Numbered from the stretch's first letter, positions 8,662 to 17,803 are shown. The stretch is 64,000 bases of DNA from Streptomyces sp. SAJ15 (GCF_007595705.1 NZ_NISY01000006.1:124001-188000), one strand, 5' to 3'. Notes: a model not told the origin generated them from the sequence alone. Program-made: numbers and translations.

Positions 8662-9543
8662 TCAGATCGACAGCGCCCCGGGGAACGGCCCGTGGCCGAT
8701 CCCCGGCACCGTCACCGCCAGCCAGCCGTGGCCTGCCATGGGGGTGTCCTCGGTGATGCGCTCCGGGTCGACCGTCACCCGGTCGGCGACCTCGTTCGCA
8801 TTCCACTCGCAGGAGGCGTTGGGCTCGTACATCCCGGGCTCCCAGAGCGGGTCGGCCGTCTGCGGCTCCTCCCACGGCAGGGGCTCGTGGGTCCACCGCG
8901 GTTCGTCGTATGTGCTGTGCGACCGAATCACCCGGCCCTCTTCGGCGATCGCCCAGGCGTGCGCGTCGTCGTAGCTGTCGCGCGCGTAGTAGTGGGCCTG
9001 CCCGCAGTGCTCGCTGACCCGTGCCAGCAGCCCGTTGTCGGTGCAGCCCCACACCGGCGGGCCGAACACCATCCGCCAGCCGGAGAACTCCGGTGTGACG
9101 AAGGCGCGGTACGCGGTCACCTCCGCGCCGTCCGGGCCTGCCAGCGTGACCTCGGCATGCTCCACACCGGACATGCCCATCGCCATCGTCGCCGGAACGC
9201 GGTCATGGAGATCCAGCGCGGTGAAGACTCCCTCGTAGGTCGCGGCCGGAACGGCCATCCATATGAACGGACAGTGCTCGTCAAGGGGTCGGTCGGCGAG
9301 CAGCTTGACATCCACCAGCCGTCTCAGCGCCGCCTGGTCGCGGACTGACAGTTCGTCACCGGCGCCGAGCAGGGCGAGCGCGTGAAGCGCGTGCCGACGC
9401 AGATGTCCCGGGCCCTCCCGTCGGATCGCCAGCAGCTCCGGAACGGCGGCGCGGCCGATCGCCGTCAGCTCTCGCTCGGCCCGCCACACGTCCTGACGGT
9501 CGCCGAGCCTGGGCAGCAGCGCGGTGAGTATCTCCATGTCCAT
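8662..9543 (-). CDS. Uncharacterised protein with short HEAT-like N-terminus
   Basis: 293 residues. The N-terminal 65 residues (VWRAERELTAIGRAAVPELLAI, then RRHALHALALLGAG) look like one or two HEAT-like helical repeats. The rest is rich in Trp and Tyr and predicted mostly beta (GWRMVFGPPVWGC, WEEPQTADPLWEPGMYE), resembling DUF families found next to immunity or toxin genes, but I cannot name it. A second in-frame ATG at 9537 is possible. No signal peptide or membrane segment is seen, so it should be cytoplasmic. It is followed by a 236-bp gap containing nothing recognisable. Confidence 0.6.
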   Translation of the reverse strand: MDMEILTALLPRLGDRQDVWRAERELTAIGRAAVPELLAIRREGPGHLRRHALHALALLGAGDELSVRDQAALRRLVDVKLLADRPLDEHCPFIWMAVPAATYEGVFTALDLHDRVPATMAMGMSGVEHAEVTLAGPDGAEVTAYRAFVTPEFSGWRMVFGPPVWGCTDNGLLARVSEHCGQAHYYARDSYDDAHAWAIAEEGRVIRSHSTYDEPRWTHEPLPWEEPQTADPLWEPGMYEPNASCEWNANEVADRVTVDPERITEDTPMAGHGWLAVTVPGIGHGPFPGALSI

Positions 9544-9558
9544 GACGTCTGACTCTAG

Positions 9559-10431
9559 TCAGGGACTGTGGGAGGTCGGGGCGTCGGCGCCGGGGCGCGG
9601 GGCGGCGGAGGCCCGTGACCCCCATGCGGTCATCATGCCGGGCGCGAGCTCGGCGAGTCGAGGGGAGCCGAGGTAGGCCAGCGCCTCGTCGATGGTGGTC
9701 GGGGCCACCCGCCCCGTCTCCTCCAGGGCGGGGCGCATCCGCCGCCAGGTCTCGGACCAGAACCGGGTGACCGGTTCGCCGGGCGTCAGGGGTGGGCAGA
9801 AGAGCTCAGCCGCGACGTCCCGCAGCCCTTCCTCGCGCAGGAAGTGCGGGTAGGCCGGCACCGGGACGATATCGGTGCCGATCCTCTCCTTGAGCACCCG
9901 CCACATCGTGTCCATGGTGAGCCGGTAGGGGGAGGAGGCGTCGAGCCTGTCGGGGACCTCCACCGCGTCGCTCAGGACGAGTCGGCCCCCTGGTGCCAGC
10001 CAGCCCGCGAGGCGGGAGATGAGGGGCCGACGCTCCGGCAGGTGCATGAGGACGAAGCGGGCATGGACGAGGTCGAAACGGCCCGGGTCGAGGTGCGCGT
10101 CGCGGATGTCGGCGGCGAGCACCCGCAGCCGGGGGCCCGCGAGCGGGGCCAGCCGGCTGACGTCCTGGTCCACGGCCACCACCTCGTCGACGCCCGCCTC
10201 CTCCAGCAGCCACCGCGCCACCGTCCCCGTGCCGGCGCCGACGTCCAGACAGCGCCACCCGGGGCCCACACCCAGGGCGAGCAGACGGTCTCGGGTGACC
10301 GGGTCGTAGGCCAGGGCTCCGTAGTCGATGCGGTCGGCCTCGCGGGGATCCTCGGGTTCGAAGAGGTCCCGCCCGTACTCGCCGGGGCCGTGCGTGTCGT
10401 CCCCGTTCCCGTCCGAGGGTGGCCCCGTCAT
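9559..10431 (-). CDS. Class I SAM-dependent methyltransferase
   Basis: 290 residues. The SAM-binding motif I is CLDVGAGTGTVARWL, motif II is VVAVDQDVSRL, then LAADIRDA and the motif IV region RFDLVHARFVLMHLPER, followed by LAPGGRLVLSDA. This is the Methyltransf_11/25 group, cytoplasmic, acting on small molecules; the substrate is not predictable. The ATG at 10431 follows GGAGCGCC. The family usually spans about 250-280 residues, so it is complete. It lies 15 bp upstream of the HEAT-like unknown on the same strand and may be co-transcribed with it. Confidence 0.88.
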   Translation of the reverse strand: MTGPPSDGNGDDTHGPGEYGRDLFEPEDPREADRIDYGALAYDPVTRDRLLALGVGPGWRCLDVGAGTGTVARWLLEEAGVDEVVAVDQDVSRLAPLAGPRLRVLAADIRDAHLDPGRFDLVHARFVLMHLPERRPLISRLAGWLAPGGRLVLSDAVEVPDRLDASSPYRLTMDTMWRVLKERIGTDIVPVPAYPHFLREEGLRDVAAELFCPPLTPGEPVTRFWSETWRRMRPALEETGRVAPTTIDEALAYLGSPRLAELAPGMMTAWGSRASAAPRPGADAPTSHSP

Positions 10432-10748
10432 CGGCGCTCCGTTCCCGCTGAGTGTCCATAGAAACTAGCAAGAAAGTGGATTTTTCTGTAGATGCGGTGA
10501 CTACTGCCGCGACCCGGGGCGGCGGCGCGGCTACCGCTACGGCTACCGCTTGACGCGCCGGCGCGGAGTCAGCCGCTCGACGGACGGGAAACCATCCGAG
10601 CAGGTGTGTCCCCCCGGCGGTGTGATTGGCTACGCCGTATGGGTCTCGGGCTCAGGCGAGCGTTCCTCGGGTGCCTGCGCGTGCGGCCGTGCTGCCGTTC
10701 CAGCGGGGTTGCCGAGTGGCATCCCGCCGTCCGACCGGGGGGTTGGTC
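10432..10748. other. Intergenic interval between divergent genes
   Basis: An AT-richer patch (10460-10490, containing GGATTTTTCTGTAG) precedes the methyltransferase gene and probably holds its promoter. A short internal repeat CTACCGCTACGGCTACCGC lies at about 10531-10549. No gene is recognisable. Confidence 0.4.
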
Positions 10749-11852
10749 ATGAGTGTCCACCGCGAGTCGTCCGAGTCCGGCGGTGTCCCGACACCGGGGG
10801 CGGTGCCCCCGTTCGACCCCGAACTGAGCGTCGTGTTGGCGGCGGCCTTGGGGAAGGAGCCGAGGGAGCCGATCACTCCGGAGAACCTCGCGGCCCGGCA
10901 GGAGCGGGATGCCGCGACCCGGCCCCGGCCGACGGCCGAGGACCTGCGCGCCGACGGCCGGTTCGAGGTGGCGGAGATCCGTGTGCCGGGCCCGCCGGGC
11001 GAACCGGACGTCACGCTCGTGAGCGCGCGACCCTCCGGGCTCGTCGGGCCGCTGCCTCTGCTGTACTACATGCACGGGGGCGCGATGATCATGGGCAACG
11101 CGTGGTCGGTGCTGCCGCGGATCCTTCACGAGTGGGCCCTCCCGCTGGAACTGGCCGTCATCTCGGTCGAGTACCGGTTGGCGCCGGGGACGCGGTACCC
11201 CGGACCGCTGGAGGACTGCTACGCCGGACTGGTCTGGGCGGCCGGACACGCGGCCGAACTGGGCATCGACGCGGACCGCGTCATCATCGGAGGGAAGAGC
11301 GCCGGCGGCGGGCTCGCCGCGGCCCTGGCCCTGCTGACCCGCGACCGCGGCGGTCCCCGGCCGCTGGGACAGTTGCTGCTGTGCCCGATGCTCGACGACC
11401 GCGGCCGCACCTTCTCCAGCCATCAGATGACGGGCACCGGTTTCTGGGACCTCACCTCCAGTGCGACCGTGTGGAAGGCGGTGCTGGGCGACCGCTACGG
11501 AGCCGCCGACCTCCCGCCCTACGCGGCCCCCGCCCGCGCCACGGACCTCTCCGGCCTCCCCCCGACCTATATCGAGGTCGGGTCGGCCGAGATGTTCCGG
11601 GACGAGGACGTGGCGTACGCGAACGCCATCTGGCAGGCCGGCGGCCAGGCCGAACTGCATGTATGGCCCGGCGCCTACCACGGTTTCGACGGCCTGGCCC
11701 CGCGGGCGGCCCTCAGTCAGGACGCACGCGACGCCCGCACCCGCTGGCTCCGGCGTCTCCTCGCCCAATCCGACAGCCGCCCCGGACTCGACAGCCGCCC
11801 CGACACCGACAGCCGCCCCGACACCGACGGCCACCCCGGCACCGACAGCTGA
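10749..11852 (+). CDS. Alpha/beta hydrolase, hormone-sensitive-lipase (HSL/GDXG) type
   Basis: 367 residues from ATG at 10749; the frame extends upstream but loses homology. The HSL-family oxyanion motif appears as YYMHGGAMI and the nucleophile elbow as IIGGKSAGGGLAAAL (G-K-S-A-G, Ser nucleophile), with the late acid and His regions near EVGSAEMFRDED and WPGAYHGFDGL. It should be a cytoplasmic esterase or lipase for small acyl esters, related to heroin-esterase-like proteins. The last 25 residues are not part of the fold: they are repeats of DSRPDT/DGHPGT encoded by a minisatellite that continues past the stop codon. Confidence 0.87.
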   Translation: MSVHRESSESGGVPTPGAVPPFDPELSVVLAAALGKEPREPITPENLAARQERDAATRPRPTAEDLRADGRFEVAEIRVPGPPGEPDVTLVSARPSGLVGPLPLLYYMHGGAMIMGNAWSVLPRILHEWALPLELAVISVEYRLAPGTRYPGPLEDCYAGLVWAAGHAAELGIDADRVIIGGKSAGGGLAAALALLTRDRGGPRPLGQLLLCPMLDDRGRTFSSHQMTGTGFWDLTSSATVWKAVLGDRYGAADLPPYAAPARATDLSGLPPTYIEVGSAEMFRDEDVAYANAIWQAGGQAELHVWPGAYHGFDGLAPRAALSQDARDARTRWLRRLLAQSDSRPGLDSRPDTDSRPDTDGHPGTDS

Positions 11853-11879
11853 CCCGGAGTCGACAGCCGCCCCGCCGTC
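11772..11879 (+). repeat. 18-bp minisatellite crossing a stop codon
   Basis: Six consecutive 18-bp units beginning GACAGCCGCCCCGACACC run from 11772 to 11879. The first four encode the D-S-R-P-x-x tail of the hydrolase. The fifth unit (11844-11861) contains the TGA stop (11850-11852). The sixth lies downstream, still in the same frame. Confidence 0.8.
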
Positions 11880-12111
11880 GACGAACGTGCGGCCAGTCGA
11901 CGCGCCGGCGAGGCCGGCGGACCGGGCGGGTGGTGCGGCGGCCCCTACGCGCGGGTGTCCGCACCGCGTCGGCGCGGGATGACCCCCGTGCGCGTCTCCC
12001 CGTCGTGAGGGAAAAGTGCGATGATCATGTGGCGGTCCGTGGCCACCGGCTCGGCACGCGATGCGGCCGCTTCGGACCGCTCCATCACACTCGATCGACG
12101 AAGGGCCGTCC

Positions 12112-12711
12112 GTGCGCAAGCTCGTCTACTACATCGCCACCACCCTCGACGGTTTCATCGCGGGGCCGGACGGCGCCGACCCGACCGGCCCGGACGGCTT
12201 CTGGCCGATCCCCGAGGACTACATCCAGCACCTCATGGCGGAGTACCCGGAGACCCTGCCGGGCCCGGCCCGCGCGGCGCTGAACGTCACGGCGGAGGGG
12301 ACCCACTTCGACACCGTCCTCGAAGGGCGGCGCAGCTACGAGATCGGCCTCAAGGCCGGCATCACCGACGCCTACCCCCACCTGCGCCACCTGGTCTTCT
12401 CCCGGACGCTCACCGAGAGCCCGGACCCGGCCGTCGAACTGGTCGCCGGTGATCCGGTGGCGAAGGTGCGGGAGCTGAAGCAGCAGGACGGCAAGGACAT
12501 CTGGCTGATCGGCGGCGGTGAGCTGGCGAGTGCCCTGTACACCGAGATCGACCAGCTGATCCTCAAGGTGGGGCCGCTGACCATCGGCTCCGGCATACCG
12601 CTCTTCTCCCACAAGGCCGCTTTCGACCCGTGCCGTTGGGAACTCACGGACCACACCGTGCTGAAGAGCGGAGCCGCCTACCTCACCTACGCGCGCGCCA
12701 ACACGCTCTGA
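12112..12711 (+). CDS. RibD C-terminal / dihydrofolate-reductase-like oxidoreductase
   Basis: 199 residues from GTG at 12112 (AAGGGCC upstream; the 17 preceding in-frame codons are not conserved). KLVYYIATTLDGFIAGPDG is the signature of the YwjB/RibD_C group of DHFR-fold proteins, followed by VLEGRRSYEIGL, LVFSRTL and DIWLIGGGELASALY, which is the NADPH-binding segment. Members reduce pterin- or pyrimidine-like substrates with NADPH, but most Streptomyces copies are uncharacterised. Length is normal (about 190). A strong hairpin terminator follows immediately, so it is a single-gene unit. Confidence 0.87.
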   Translation: MRKLVYYIATTLDGFIAGPDGADPTGPDGFWPIPEDYIQHLMAEYPETLPGPARAALNVTAEGTHFDTVLEGRRSYEIGLKAGITDAYPHLRHLVFSRTLTESPDPAVELVAGDPVAKVRELKQQDGKDIWLIGGGELASALYTEIDQLILKVGPLTIGSGIPLFSHKAAFDPCRWELTDHTVLKSGAAYLTYARANTL

Positions 12712-12718
12712 ACCTGCC

Positions 12719-12753
12719 GTCGGTGAGCCGCGCTGGGCAGGCGGCTCACCGAC
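12719..12753 (+). terminator. Terminator after the DHFR-like gene
   Basis: Perfect 13-bp stem GTCGGTGAGCCGC (12719-12731) with GCGGCTCACCGAC (12741-12753) and a 9-nt loop, 7 bp after the stop codon. Confidence 0.8.
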
Positions 12754-12921
12754 ACCACACGACCAGTGGGCTCCGTACGGTGCGCGGGGCGGATCCGAGT
12801 GGCTCGCCTGACGGCCGTGGGCATGGACGACCAGGGCCCAACCGGTCCAGGGCCGGGGCCGCGTCGAGCGGCACCGAAATTCTGATGACTCGCGGCATGG
12901 TGTCCGCTACCGTCCGCCGGG

Positions 12922-13698
12922 ATGACTCTTTCTCACGACGTATCAGGGAACGGTCCCACCCTCGTGCTGCTGCACTCGTCGGTGTGTGACCGGCGCATGT
13001 GGGACCCACAGTGGCGGGTGCTGGTCGATGCCGGCTACCGGGTGGTCCGGTGCGACTTCCGGGGATTCGGTGACTCACCGGTGGCGGACCACCCGTACAG
13101 CGACGCCGAGGACGTCGGCGACCTGTTGGACCACCTGGGCATCGAGCAGGCCGCGCTGGTCGGGGCCTCGTACGGGGGGAGGGTCGCCCTGGAGGTGGCG
13201 GCGACCCGTCCGGACGCGGTCACCGCCCTGATGCTGCTCTGCTCCGGGGCGCCCGGGCATGTACCCGGCGCCGCGCTGCGGTCCTTCGACGAGCAGGAGG
13301 AGGCGCTGTTCGAAGCCGGCGATCTCGCCGGGGCCGTCGAGCTGAACGTGGAGACGTGGCTCGGTCCGGAGGCCGATGAGGAGGTCCGCGAGCGGGTTCG
13401 CGGGATGCAGCGGCACGCCTTCGAGGTGCAGTCGGCGGCGAAGGAGGAGTTCGACCCGGTGGAGACGCGGGTCGACCTGTCGCGGATCAAGGCACCCTGC
13501 CTGGCCGTATCCGGCGCGCACGACCTGGCGGACTTCCGCGAGATCGCGGCCCGCCTCCCGGAGCGGATCTCCGGCGCCCGCCACCTGGAACTGTCCTGGG
13601 CCGGCCACCTGCCGAGCCTGGAGCGGCCCGGCGCGGTCGCCGACCTGATGACGCGGTTCCTCCGCGAGGCGGCCCTCGGCGGCAAAACCCGTGCGTGA
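12922..13698 (+). CDS. Alpha/beta-fold hydrolase
   Basis: 258 residues. It has the canonical order LVLLHSSVCDRRMWD (oxyanion His-Ser), VVRCDFRGFGDSP, LVGASYGGRVALEVA (nucleophile Ser in G-x-S-x-G), SGAHDLADF (acid) and LSWAGHLPSLERPG (His). The fold and length match cytoplasmic AB-hydrolase-1 enzymes such as 3-oxoadipate enol-lactonase or esterases. The exact substrate cannot be told. The ATG at 12922 has only a weak ribosome-binding site, so translation may be leaderless. It is convergent with the epoxide hydrolase gene. Confidence 0.87.
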   Translation: MTLSHDVSGNGPTLVLLHSSVCDRRMWDPQWRVLVDAGYRVVRCDFRGFGDSPVADHPYSDAEDVGDLLDHLGIEQAALVGASYGGRVALEVAATRPDAVTALMLLCSGAPGHVPGAALRSFDEQEEALFEAGDLAGAVELNVETWLGPEADEEVRERVRGMQRHAFEVQSAAKEEFDPVETRVDLSRIKAPCLAVSGAHDLADFREIAARLPERISGARHLELSWAGHLPSLERPGAVADLMTRFLREAALGGKTRA

Positions 13699-13782
13699 CG
13701 GGCGGCGGACGCCGTCCAGCCCCGTTCCTTGGACGTGCGATGACCGCGCCCGCCGTGTCACCGCACGTCCTCGGCCACGGGA

Positions 13783-14937
13783 TCAGCCGCGCTGCCGCAG
13801 CGGGCGGAAGAAGGTCCGCAGCTCGTCGGCGATCTGCTCGGGCTCCTCGTGCGCCATGAAGTGCCCGCCGCGTCCCGGCGTACTCCAGTGGCGCAGGTCG
13901 CCGCAGAGCCGTTCCATCAGGCTGCGCGGCAGACCGGCGAAGGCCGGTTCACTGCTCAGCGTGACCGCGGCGGGCACGGAGATGCCCGGCACCGGCTCGT
14001 TCAGGTGGTAGTCGTAGTACTGCCGGAAGGAGGAGCCGATGCTCCCGGTGGCCCAGTACAGCGTCGCCACCGTGAGGATGGCGTCCTTGCTCCAGCGCCG
14101 TTCCAGGTCGCCGTCGCAGTCGCTCCAGTCGCGGTACTTGTCGACGATCCAGGCGACGAGTCCGGCGGGGGAGTCCCTCAGCGCGGCGGCGATGGTGTCC
14201 GGCCGGGTGCACATGATCTCGCTGTAGCCGCCGTCGTTGACGTCGTAGGCGGTCAGCGCGTCGAGGAACGCCCGCTCCTCGGTGGTCGCCGCTCGCTCGG
14301 TGAAATCGACGTCGACCACCGCGGAGGTGATGTGGACGCCGGCCACCTCGCCCGGGTACAGGGCCCCGAGCCACTGCGTCACCCCACCCCCGATGTCCCC
14401 GCCGAAGGCACCGAAGCGCCGGTACCCGAGCGTCCGCGTCATCAGCTCGTGCCAGATGCCGGCGACCCCGCGACGGGTGAACGGACCCTCGGGGAGTGCC
14501 GAGTAGAGGAAGCCTGGAAGGGAGGGGACGACCACGTCGAAGGCGTCCAGCGGGTCACCTCCGTACGCGGCCGGATCAGCGAGCCGCTCGGCGGCGGAGA
14601 GCATCTCCACGAAGCTGCTCGGCCAGCCGTGGGTCATCACCAGCGGCAGCGGTGCCGGTGCGCCTTCGGGGCGCTGGCCCCGCAGATGGACGAAGTGCAC
14701 CGGGCGCCCGGCGACCTCGGCGATGAAGTGCGGATACCTGTTGAGGGCCGCTTCGGCCCGGCGCCAGTCGAAGCCGTCCGCCCAGTAGGCGACCAGTTCA
14801 CGCAGATAGCCCGGGTCGGTTCCGGCCGCCCAGTAGGTGTCATCGGACGCCGCCGTGAAGAGGGTGCGCTCCAGGCGGGCGCGCAGGTCGTTCAGGACGT
14901 CATCGGACACGGAGATCCGGAAAGGGGTGACTGTCAT
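13783..14937 (-). CDS. Epoxide hydrolase (EHN domain plus alpha/beta hydrolase)
   Basis: 384 residues. The N-terminal EHN domain (about 1-110: FRISVSDDVLNDLRARLERT, DWRRAEAALNRYPHF) precedes the hydrolase fold with VMTHGWPSSFVEML (HGWP oxyanion motif), the nucleophile elbow GAFGGDIGGGVTQWLG (Asp nucleophile), lid tyrosines, and the C-terminal GGHFMAHEEPEQ with catalytic His. The architecture is that of microsomal-type/juvenile-hormone epoxide hydrolases common in Streptomyces, which open epoxides to diols. The ATG at 14937 follows GAAGGAAGC. A possible short leader ORF precedes it. Confidence 0.9.
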   Translation of the reverse strand: MTVTPFRISVSDDVLNDLRARLERTLFTAASDDTYWAAGTDPGYLRELVAYWADGFDWRRAEAALNRYPHFIAEVAGRPVHFVHLRGQRPEGAPAPLPLVMTHGWPSSFVEMLSAAERLADPAAYGGDPLDAFDVVVPSLPGFLYSALPEGPFTRRGVAGIWHELMTRTLGYRRFGAFGGDIGGGVTQWLGALYPGEVAGVHITSAVVDVDFTERAATTEERAFLDALTAYDVNDGGYSEIMCTRPDTIAAALRDSPAGLVAWIVDKYRDWSDCDGDLERRWSKDAILTVATLYWATGSIGSSFRQYYDYHLNEPVPGISVPAAVTLSSEPAFAGLPRSLMERLCGDLRHWSTPGRGGHFMAHEEPEQIADELRTFFRPLRQRG

Positions 14938-14985
14938 GCTTCCTTCGTTCAGGAGTGCTGGGTGAGGGGCGCTCCTGCGACGCGG

Positions 14986-15045
14986 TCAGACCGACGCGGC
15001 GGACAGGAGGGCCCGGGCAGGGTGGTTGGTCACGGTCCTGGTCAA
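14986..15045 (-). CDS. Possible 19-residue leader ORF upstream of the epoxide hydrolase
   Basis: A TTG codon at 15043-15045 lies 7 nt after a near-perfect AAGGAGGT ribosome-binding site and opens a 19-codon frame (MTRTVTNHPARALLSAASV) ending at 14986, 48 bp before the hydrolase start. The strong ribosome-binding site without another gene is the only evidence; it matches no leader family known to me. The surrounding 14938-15279 interval holds nothing else recognisable. Confidence 0.25.
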   Translation of the reverse strand: MTRTVTNHPARALLSAASV

Positions 15046-15279
15046 CGGGCTCACCTCCTTGCGTGGCGCGGTCATGTCGACGTCGGCACATCCGTGGACG
15101 TCAGGGAGACGCTACCTCCCGGGTGGTGTACGGATCAAGGAGATTCCGGCAGGTCGGGGAGTATGCGGCGGGTCGCCGTCGCCGGGCCGAGCCGACCGCT
15201 TCCGGTGGCGCATGCGCCGGCCGAAGCGCTCAGACGCTGCCGGCGAACACCCGACGCCACCCGGAGCGTTACGCGAGCC

Positions 15280-16755
15280 TCAGCGCTTGTCGCTCGATTC
15301 CGCCGTCGAGGTGAGCAGACCGCGCATCACGGTCACGGGCAGCGCCGGGTTGGCGGCGGCGTGCTCGCCCAGCTCTTCGTCGTCGAGGAGGGCGAGCAGC
15401 CGCCCGCCCGGCAGCCGGGGATGGCGGGCCGCGCCCGCGCGGATCGCCGGGTCGGGGTCGCGGGTGAGCCGGTCGGCGGTGCCGGAGGCGAGACCGGGGT
15501 CGAGCACGGCCAGGCGCCGCTCATCGGGAGCGTCCGCGTCCGCGAAACGTGCCCCCAGCCCCGCGACGGGGAAGCGCGGATGCTCGGTGAGCAGATCGCG
15601 GGCCGAACCCCGCTGCTCCAGATAGCCGCGCAGCAACAGCGCCGGCGGCGGCGCCGGGTGGTTGTGGGCGAGCAGCACCCGAACGCCCAGGTCGTCGTCC
15701 CGCGCGAGCTGTGCGACGAGCTCGGCGGGCAGCGCGGGGTCCTGAGCGGCCCGGCGGCGGAGCAGCGGGTGACGCGAGCGGGCGTACCCGGCGGATACGG
15801 CCGGATCGGGGGCCGCGACGGCATGGTGTTCGACCGGCCCGAACTCCTCATCGGCGTTCACCGTGTAGTCGATCGCCGCCCGCTCGTCCTCGGTCAGCTC
15901 CGGCCGTAGGGAGATCGCCGTGCGCACCCGCGGGTCGAGGTCGCGTGCGAGCGCCTCCACCAGCGCGGGGGCGAGGTGGGCGCGGCGGGCCAGCTCCAGC
16001 CTGACCTTCGGATCGGGGTGCGCGAGGAGTCCGGCGACGACGTCCGGCGGAGTGCTGTGGTTGTGAGCGAGGACCCAGGCGTTGTCGGGGTGGGGGTCGC
16101 GCAGCAGCCAGTCGACGACGGTCCTGGAGAGGCGGTAGTTGACCAGGATCAGCGCGGTCCCGTGGTTGCGTGGCACGGGCAGCGGCCCGAGCTGGCGCTC
16201 CATCGCCTCCGCGTCGTCGGTCTCCAGCATGCTCTCAGCGCTCGCCCGCACCCGCGGATGCGGATCCCTGAGCAACGCCACCCGTTCGTCCTCCGACAGC
16301 AGGGTCCACATGCCGGTGGCCATCTGCCGGATCGAGGCCATGGGATGGCTGCCGTACGAGCGCCGCAGGCGAAAGGGGATCTGCCGGGACACCAGCAACT
16401 CGCTCAGGAAGTCGTGGTCGTACGTGGTGAGCATCCGGTCGATCACCCAGTCGGGCAGCGGGCGGACGGGCCGCGTCCGGTCCGGGCGGCCGACGAGGCG
16501 GGCCCGGACGAGCCATTCCGGATCGTCCACGAGCAGCCCGCGCACCTCGGGATCCACGAACGGGTTGCGGGCCAGGGCTCCGCGGACCCGGGGGTGGGGG
16601 TGTGTGACGATCGCGGCCGTCACCTGCTCGGGAAAGGAGGCGCGCCGGGAGGCCAGGACGTACCAGGCGGACTCGTACTCCTCCCGCAGCAGCCGCAGCA
16701 ACAGGTCGGCCGGGGCGGCGGGGTTGACGGCGAGGCCGTCGAGTAGCGCGCTCAT
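15280..16755 (-). CDS. Leucine-rich-repeat-variant / HEAT-like solenoid protein
   Basis: 491 residues from ATG at 16755, preceded by GGAGGGG. Nearly the whole protein is made of short degenerate helical repeats with the recurring pattern DPxxxVRxxLAxNPxxPxxVLxxL, for example HPHPRVRGALARNPFVDPEV, AWVLAHNHSTPPDVVAGLL, LGVRVLLAHNHPAPPPALLL and DPAIRAGAARHPRLPG. This is the LRV (leucine-rich repeat variant) type of solenoid seen in many Streptomyces proteins; it probably serves as a cytoplasmic protein-binding scaffold. No enzymatic domain is present. It is likely monocistronic. Confidence 0.8.
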   Translation of the reverse strand: MSALLDGLAVNPAAPADLLLRLLREEYESAWYVLASRRASFPEQVTAAIVTHPHPRVRGALARNPFVDPEVRGLLVDDPEWLVRARLVGRPDRTRPVRPLPDWVIDRMLTTYDHDFLSELLVSRQIPFRLRRSYGSHPMASIRQMATGMWTLLSEDERVALLRDPHPRVRASAESMLETDDAEAMERQLGPLPVPRNHGTALILVNYRLSRTVVDWLLRDPHPDNAWVLAHNHSTPPDVVAGLLAHPDPKVRLELARRAHLAPALVEALARDLDPRVRTAISLRPELTEDERAAIDYTVNADEEFGPVEHHAVAAPDPAVSAGYARSRHPLLRRRAAQDPALPAELVAQLARDDDLGVRVLLAHNHPAPPPALLLRGYLEQRGSARDLLTEHPRFPVAGLGARFADADAPDERRLAVLDPGLASGTADRLTRDPDPAIRAGAARHPRLPGGRLLALLDDEELGEHAAANPALPVTVMRGLLTSTAESSDKR

Positions 16756-16880
16756 GCCACGCCCCTCCCCGGCCGGGTTCGCTGATCGCCCCGGCCAATC
16801 CGCTGGCCCTGTTCGCGTCCTCACGGTACTCGGACAGACGGTGCCGGTGCGGCGACGGCCTCCCACGTCGACGTCCCACG

Positions 16881-17651
16881 TCACTGAAGTCTCGGGAGGG
16901 CCGTGCCGAGGGGAGTGGGGGTGGCGTCGGTGAGGCCGGTCCAGTGCCGGAGCACCTCCTGATGCGAACCCGTCGCGGTGGCCGCGGCCACCGCCGCGGC
17001 GGCGTCCGGGGCGCACACGCTCCCAGAGCGGGTGAGGAGCGTCAGTGGCCACACAGGACCGTCGGAGATCTCCTCACCGTCGAAGGCGTACCAGTCCCAG
17101 GGGCCGTCGAAGCGACAGGCCCGGCCCGCGGCATCGGCGACCTCGTCCTCCGGCTGGAGGAACGCGTACGGTCGGAAGAGCAGCTCGAAGGTGAACGGCG
17201 TCCCGTCCCCCGGATGTATCTCGTAGCCGGTGCCGTTGACATGGCTGTCGTCGGGCGTTTCGCGGTAGGACAGGCCCCGGGGCAGCAGCGCTACGGACAG
17301 ACGGGGACGAGGTAGCCAGCCCGTCTCCAGCGGGGGGTCGAAGTGATCGACGGCGGTCACATGCACCACGGTCGGCGGCACGCCCACGCGGCACACGTCA
17401 CCCGATGTGAGGTGCTCCGGCGCCGGGTCGGTGCGGAACAGCTCCATCTCGTCCCAGACACAAGTGCTCGCGTCGATGCCCAGTCCCACGACCCCGTTCC
17501 AGCGGTGGAACTCGCTGGCGGGATCCGGTCGCCACCATGGCCAGACCAACGACACGTGATCCCATGTCACGCCCCTGTCCACCCGGGTGGGTGTGAACGG
17601 GCAGGCGATCGACAGCACGTCGCCCACCCGGAAACTCAGGTCATCCGTCAT
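16881..17651 (-). CDS. Hypothetical protein, Trp/Pro-rich beta
   Basis: 256 residues. No signal peptide or membrane helix. Composition is rich in Trp, Pro and Asp (TWDHVSLVWPWWRPDPASEF, WDWYAFDGEEISDGPVWPL), giving a predicted mainly beta fold. I recognise no family or active site. The ATG at 17651 lacks a good ribosome-binding site, which suggests a leaderless mRNA. It is divergent from the lipoprotein gene across a 152-bp promoter region and lies upstream of the solenoid-protein gene on the same strand, separated from it by 125 bp. Confidence 0.6.
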   Translation of the reverse strand: MTDDLSFRVGDVLSIACPFTPTRVDRGVTWDHVSLVWPWWRPDPASEFHRWNGVVGLGIDASTCVWDEMELFRTDPAPEHLTSGDVCRVGVPPTVVHVTAVDHFDPPLETGWLPRPRLSVALLPRGLSYRETPDDSHVNGTGYEIHPGDGTPFTFELLFRPYAFLQPEDEVADAAGRACRFDGPWDWYAFDGEEISDGPVWPLTLLTRSGSVCAPDAAAAVAAATATGSHQEVLRHWTGLTDATPTPLGTALPRLQ

Positions 17652-17803
17652 GGCGCCAGGTTAGGGCCGGCCGACCTGGTGTCGACGTGGCGGCCGCGGC
17701 GCTGCCACGGCTTCCCGACGACGGATGACCTCCGTCGACGGCTAGAAGGACGACACCGCCCCCCGGGTAAGCGGAAGGAGGTGCACCGCTTAAGGTCTTG
17801 GTC

